Origin: an uncultured bacterium
GTDB taxonomy: Bacteria > Bacillota > Clostridia > Lachnospirales > Lachnospiraceae
Direction of reading: 5' to 3'
Length of the DNA stretch: 16,501 nt
Assembly: GCA_905215625.1 (NCBI GenBank)
Contig: CAJMQQ010000057.1
Location: forward strand, 1 to 16,501
Made by a program: the position numbers and the translations under genes. The notes under the pieces are model-generated. The model saw only the letters and a list, made by a program, of their open reading frames with translations, did not search any database and had not been told where the DNA came from. Of the stretch, positions 13,362-16,501 are shown piece by piece. Positions within the stretch are counted from its first letter, which is position 1. The number at the start of each line of letters is the position of its first letter.

Positions 13362-14837
13362 TTAATGAATCAGCGCCATTGCAGCAGGGATTCCTACTGC
13401 ACAAATCAGAATCAGTTCCAGAATAACAAAAATGGATGCATATTTATAAACATCTTTTGACTGTAACCATTCCTTGTTGCCATGAAGCATTGCGGCATAA
13501 GGAGAAGCTGCTGGAGTAATGCCTGCGCTGGACAATACAAAGATAATCAACAAGGCTACTAACGGAGCCGGGTTCATTCCGGAAGTTACGCAGAACGCTG
13601 CAATAACCGGCTGCAGCAGCATACCGATTACCAGACTGTTGCACAAATTGGTCAAGACGACTGTAATGAGCATCAGCATCAGACAGAAGGTAACGGAAGA
13701 CATATTTTTGAAAACAGGTCCTAAAATTGCATTCAGGAATGCAGAAATTCCGGTAGACTCATTGGTCAGTACATTGCCAAGCAAAATAGCAGAGGTACAC
13801 AAAAAGAAGGTAGCCCATGCAAAGTTTGCCATTACCTTTCCAAATGGAAGAACAGGGGTGGAACTATCTTTATTTAAGTTTACACAAGCCAGCAAAGCTG
13901 CGTAACCTAGTGCAATTCCGGTGCTGTTCTTGCTTAAAAATCCAATAAAGCCGGTTTTTGGCAGAATGCTTGGAAGCAGCATGGATAAAATGTAGATGAC
14001 AAAGGTAATTGCCATAAACTTCTGGTTGTTATTTAACGGAGGAAGCGGATTCTTCTTTAACTTCTCTACATCCAGATCTTTTAATTTGCTGACATCCGGA
14101 CGAAGCACGTATTTACAGAACAGAATAATCACTACCATGGCAATCAGGGCATGGAGGATTGCTAAAAACATATAAGCAGCGTTATTGACAACGACTTTAT
14201 TTCCCATATTTTCGGTAATGGTAGAGAAGTTATTCAACAAAGCCAGACTGTTTCCGCTGTAAGGAGGGACTGGGAATCCTAACATTGCACCAAATGTAAT
14301 GAGCATCAGCATAATAGTCGGATACTTGTCGCCTTTTTTCATGCCGATGTCCTCAAAAATGTCATAAAGCACCGGCCAGAATAAGAAAATCGGAGAAAAT
14401 GCACCAATAAACGCAGCCATTAACATGGAGCCAAACATCAGCATAGCAGAAAATACCCATGGACGCCCATTGTTGATCTTAAGTGTCAGGAAGAAACGTC
14501 CAATATAAGCGGTCAGATGATTGTATACCAGACAGTTCATAACAATCATTAAGAAGAACATCTGGACAACAACCGGCGCGCCAAATGCGCTTTGCAGAAC
14601 CTGGGGCATAGGAGCATAGCTGGAAACACCTACCATAAAAATAGAGAGCAGGCTGGCCCAAATCGGATCTACGGTGGTCCACAAATATAGAGTTCCAACA
14701 AAGATTCCCAAAATTTCCATACCTACCTGGGTGACATGGGGAAGGGCGATTGGAAGATGGGGAAACAGTAACATGATGGCAATTCCAACAACTGCATGAA
14801 TTGCCTTAGAGCTGACAGGAAATGCGTTCCTACTCAT
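13362..14837 (-). CDS. SLC13/DASS-like anion transporter (probable organic-acid permease)
   Basis: A 491-aa polytopic membrane protein with roughly 11-13 hydrophobic segments. It belongs by look to the divalent anion:sodium symporter / ion transporter superfamily, whose members take up dicarboxylates, tricarboxylates or related acids. Supporting features are the repeated re-entrant-type loops: the first half with FIGAFSPIFLFWPVLYD and GFPVPPYSGNSLALL, the second with LTNLCNSLVIGMLLQPVIAAF and LSSAGITPAASPYAAML, the places where SNT-like motifs occur in the family. The classic SNT tripeptide is not exact. A GGAGG ribosome-binding site (complement of 14847-14851) lies 9 bases before the ATG. 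It is divergent from a Crp/Fnr-type gene and near a FadR-type gene, a context common for organic-acid uptake. The substrate cannot be read from sequence. Confidence 0.8.
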   Translation of the reverse strand: MSRNAFPVSSKAIHAVVGIAIMLLFPHLPIALPHVTQVGMEILGIFVGTLYLWTTVDPIWASLLSIFMVGVSSYAPMPQVLQSAFGAPVVVQMFFLMIVMNCLVYNHLTAYIGRFFLTLKINNGRPWVFSAMLMFGSMLMAAFIGAFSPIFLFWPVLYDIFEDIGMKKGDKYPTIMLMLITFGAMLGFPVPPYSGNSLALLNNFSTITENMGNKVVVNNAAYMFLAILHALIAMVVIILFCKYVLRPDVSKLKDLDVEKLKKNPLPPLNNNQKFMAITFVIYILSMLLPSILPKTGFIGFLSKNSTGIALGYAALLACVNLNKDSSTPVLPFGKVMANFAWATFFLCTSAILLGNVLTNESTGISAFLNAILGPVFKNMSSVTFCLMLMLITVVLTNLCNSLVIGMLLQPVIAAFCVTSGMNPAPLVALLIIFVLSSAGITPAASPYAAMLHGNKEWLQSKDVYKYASIFVILELILICAVGIPAAMALIH

Positions 14838-14863
14838 TCGTACATACCTCCATAAAGATTAAT

Positions 14864-14881
14864 TTGTTACAATTTTAACAG
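14864..14881. promoter_or_regulatory. Candidate Rex (redox repressor) box upstream of the transporter
   Basis: TTGTTA-CAATT-TTAACAG matches the known Rex operator consensus TTGTTAANNNNTTAACAA at 12 of the 14 defined positions; the inner TGTTA-N6-TAACA repeat is perfect. It lies about 27 bases upstream of the minus-strand start codon, a place where a repressor would block transcription. No rex gene is in the window. Confidence 0.5.
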
Positions 14882-14890
14882 TCCGTTTCC

Positions 14891-14909
14891 CCTATGGCGA
14901 TAACATAGG
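14891..14909. promoter_or_regulatory. Perfect palindrome in the divergent intergenic region, candidate regulator operator
   Basis: CCTATG (14891-14896), a 7-base spacer and CATAGG (14904-14909) form a perfect 6-bp inverted repeat. Its size and symmetry suit a dimeric Crp/Fnr-family protein, and such a regulator is encoded immediately to the right. It is placed between the two divergent genes, about 40 bases upstream of the -10 of the regulator gene, so it could activate the transporter or control both. Confidence 0.5.
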
Positions 14910-14947
14910 CTAAGGTATTGGAAAATATAGCGAAAAAATAAAACTTG

Positions 14948-14956
14948 TGCTATGAT
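14948..14956 (+). promoter_or_regulatory. Extended -10 promoter of the Crp/Fnr-type regulator
   Basis: TGC followed by TATGAT (14951-14956) gives an extended -10 element 33 bases before the start codon. The expected -35 position (TAGCGA, 14928-14933) is poor, which suggests dependence on the extended element or on an activator. Confidence 0.5.
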
Positions 14957-14989
14957 ATTTTCGGAAAGATTACATAAGGGAGAAGAAAC

Positions 14990-15676
14990 ATGGAAAAAGA
15001 CTTGCTGGATCGGTTTTTACGCTATGGGAAAAAAATAGAAGTGGAACGGGGCAGCATGATTTATAATGCTCTTTGCGATGAGGGTGAAAAATCGGCATAT
15101 GTTCTTGTTTCTGGTATCGTAGGAATGATGAACAATACCAGGGAAGGAGACGAGAGAATTTACTTATATTTTAGCGGACCGCGCCTTATAGGATTTGCCC
15201 CGTTTCTGGTTCATGCAATTGGCCCGAGCTTTTTTGACAACCGTTCCAGAAGGATTGGGCATTCTCAGATCTCCCTGATTGCAAAAACGAGATGTCAGCT
15301 GTATCAGTTGAGCGGTGAGATATGTCAGAAACTGTTAGACAGTGATATGGAGTTTAACCGTCTGGTGATTCAGGCTTTAACAGTAAATTATCTGGATTTG
15401 CTGGAACATTTTCAACAGGCACTGGAAGAGAACGCAGGAATCCGTTTTTGCCGCCTTCTGTTAGAAGCGTATATAGAAATAAACGGGAAAATGATAATTC
15501 CTAAAAATATTACATTTGTGGAAATGTCAAAATATCTGGGAACCCATCCGGTTACCGTATCCCGTATTTTTGCTGTGTTAAAAAAAGATGGATGTATTGA
15601 TAAAGAAGATGGAGTTGTAGTAATTAAAAATAAAGAAAAACTGGTAGAACTGATTCAACGGGGCGAGGATTTTTAA
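14990..15676 (+). CDS. Crp/Fnr-family transcriptional regulator
   Basis: A 228-aa regulator with an N-terminal cyclic-nucleotide-binding-like beta-barrel (about 10-110, including YVLVSGIVGMMNNTREGDERIYLYFSGPRLIG), a long dimerisation helix (about 115-150) and a C-terminal winged helix-turn-helix (174-203, TFVEMSKYLGTHPVTVSRIFAVLKKDGCI). The phosphate-binding cassette of true cAMP receptors (GE...RSA) is not visible, and the few cysteines (29, 102, 112, 154, 202) do not form an Fnr-type N-terminal cluster, so the effector is unknown. AAGGGAG at 14976-14982 precedes the ATG. It is divergent from the anion transporter, which is the most likely target. Confidence 0.87.
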   Translation: MEKDLLDRFLRYGKKIEVERGSMIYNALCDEGEKSAYVLVSGIVGMMNNTREGDERIYLYFSGPRLIGFAPFLVHAIGPSFFDNRSRRIGHSQISLIAKTRCQLYQLSGEICQKLLDSDMEFNRLVIQALTVNYLDLLEHFQQALEENAGIRFCRLLLEAYIEINGKMIIPKNITFVEMSKYLGTHPVTVSRIFAVLKKDGCIDKEDGVVVIKNKEKLVELIQRGEDF

Positions 15677-15697
15677 TGAAAGGAACAGGTACAAAAC

Positions 15698-16387
15698 GTG
15701 TTAAAAGCATTTGATGAAAACAGCAGACCTCTGGCGGAACGGGTAGCAGATCGCATCGGAGAACTGATTATAACAAACGATATTCAACGGGGGGAAAAAC
15801 TGCCAAATGAATTTGAACTGGCAGAAAGCCTGAATGTAGGCAGAGGAACTATCCGGGAAGCTGTAAAAATCCTGGTTTCCAGAAATATCCTGGAAATCCG
15901 GCGCGGAAAAGGTACTTTTGTGGCTCAGGAGCCGGGAGTAGCAGACGATCCTTACGGACTGCGATTCTATGATGATAAAGAAAAACTAATGAGGGATTTA
16001 ATTCAGATTCGGTTTATGCTGGAACCCCAGATTGCAGAATTGGCAGCTCTGAATGCTTCGGAGGAAAATATAGAAGAAATGCAGCGGCTGAATCAAGAAA
16101 TTATGAAATTGATTCGAAATGGAGAGCGGTACATTGAAAAAGATATTGAACTCCACTCCTGCTGGGCAAAAAGTACCCAGAATGAAATTATTCCCCATCT
16201 GCTTCCGGCAATTCACCGGGCAATTGCATTGTTTTTTGAAACTACCGATAAAAATGAATGGCTGGCATCCACCAGGGCACATGAAAAAATTATAGCGGCG
16301 ATCAAACGACATGACCAGAATGCAGCCAGAGAAGCTATGATTGAACACTTGTCATTTACAAAAGAAAAATTAAAAACAGAGAACTAA
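15698..16387 (+). CDS. FadR/FCD-type GntR-family transcriptional regulator
   Basis: A 229-aa regulator with a winged helix at about 8-77 (RPLAERVADRIGELIITNDIQRGEKLPNEFELAESLNVGRGTIREAVKILVSRNILEIRRGKGTFV) and an all-helical FCD effector domain at about 95-225. The metal/effector-binding residues of FCD domains are present: D149, H153, H195 and H217. Regulators of this type usually sense organic acids, for example sugar acids or dicarboxylates, which fits the transporter two genes away. The start is a GTG; RBS-like AGGAA at 15681-15685 is about 12 bases upstream, rather far, so the start is less certain than for neighbours. The gene follows the Crp/Fnr-type gene by 21 bases without a terminator and is probably cotranscribed. 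Confidence 0.9.
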   Translation: MLKAFDENSRPLAERVADRIGELIITNDIQRGEKLPNEFELAESLNVGRGTIREAVKILVSRNILEIRRGKGTFVAQEPGVADDPYGLRFYDDKEKLMRDLIQIRFMLEPQIAELAALNASEENIEEMQRLNQEIMKLIRNGERYIEKDIELHSCWAKSTQNEIIPHLLPAIHRAIALFFETTDKNEWLASTRAHEKIIAAIKRHDQNAAREAMIEHLSFTKEKLKTEN

Positions 16388-16412
16388 TTCAAATTCCCAT
16401 TTATCTCGAAAG

Positions 16413-16435
16413 AGAAAGAGATCTTATCTTTTTCT
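16413..16435 (+). terminator. Possible weak terminator hairpin after the FCD regulator
   Basis: AGAAAGAGAT (16413-16422) pairs with ATCTTTTTCT (16426-16435) with one G-T pair and a 3-base loop. The right arm is T-rich but there is no separate T-tract after it, so termination would be inefficient. Only 25 bases separate it from the stop codon. Confidence 0.4.
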
Positions 16436-16446
16436 ATAGAAATAAA

Positions 16447-16501
16447 GGCTCTTTGTCAAGAGTTGGGGTAAATTTATTTTTGAGGCACAGGAACGATATT
16501 C
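16447..16501. mobile_element. Terminal end of an ISL3-family insertion sequence (rest outside window)
   Basis: GGCTCTTTGTCAAGAGTTGG at 16447-16466 matches the typical terminal inverted repeat of ISL3-family elements, which begins GGCTCTTTGTCAA. It is followed by an AT-rich stretch without an open frame, as expected for the non-coding end of such an element. The 8 bases directly before it (GAAATAAA, 16439-16446) would be one copy of the target duplication. The assignment rests on recalled family ends, not on a search; the transposase is not in the window. Confidence 0.6.

Noticed and set aside
13519..13905. Open frame of 128 codons on the plus strand inside the transporter gene
   Set aside because: It is antisense to a clear membrane-protein gene and shows no domain or ribosome-binding site.
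14918..14923. TTGGAA as -35 element for the Crp/Fnr-type gene
   Set aside because: It is 27 bases from the TATGAT hexamer, too far for a normal promoter.
1..16501. CRISPR arrays, tRNA or rRNA genes, prophage genes
   Set aside because: No regularly spaced repeats, no tRNA-like cloverleaf or rRNA stretches and no phage genes were seen in any part of the window.

Overview
The window reads as chromosome of an anaerobic Clostridia-type Firmicute, most likely Lachnospiraceae or a close relative. This is inferred from strong AGGAGG ribosome-binding sites, a Firmicute-type RecU, short-form HisG paired with HisZ, a HisF-like/HisI/HisE three-domain protein, a SigV/RsiV-like pair and what looks like an ISL3-family insertion-sequence end. 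No alignment or database search was possible; family calls come from motifs read by eye.

Left part (1-4644): the 3' end of trpS closes with a clear terminator. Next is an ECF sigma factor with an ECF-type promoter directly upstream (TGAAAC-N17-CGTC), followed by an RsiV-like membrane anti-sigma factor and tandem terminator hairpins. A second compact operon follows under a perfect TTGACA-N17-TATAAT promoter with a palindrome at the predicted start site: a short YtrA-type GntR repressor, an ABC ATPase, a six-helix membrane protein and a small membrane protein with an HEGAH motif that resembles M50 (site-2-protease-like) peptidases. All four genes overlap end to end.

Middle (4662-13350): recU lies behind an extended -10 promoter and a roughly 115-base leader that can fold. 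A second perfect consensus promoter overlaps the recU stop codon and drives hisZ-hisG-hisD-hisB-hisA-hisIE-pepT-PAS/GGDEF, a tightly packed run with gaps of 13 bases or less that ends at a strong bidirectional terminator. The hisIE product carries an N-terminal HisF-like barrel in which both catalytic aspartates appear to be lost. True hisF, hisH, hisC and histidinol-phosphatase genes are not in the window.

Right part (13362-16501): an SLC13/DASS-like anion transporter on the minus strand is divergent from a Crp/Fnr-family regulator, followed by a FadR-type (FCD) GntR regulator. The 152-base divergent region holds a perfect CCTATG-N7-CATAGG palindrome and a good match to the Rex redox-repressor box, which suggests redox- and effector-controlled uptake of an organic acid. 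The window ends inside what looks like the terminal inverted repeat of an ISL3-family element.
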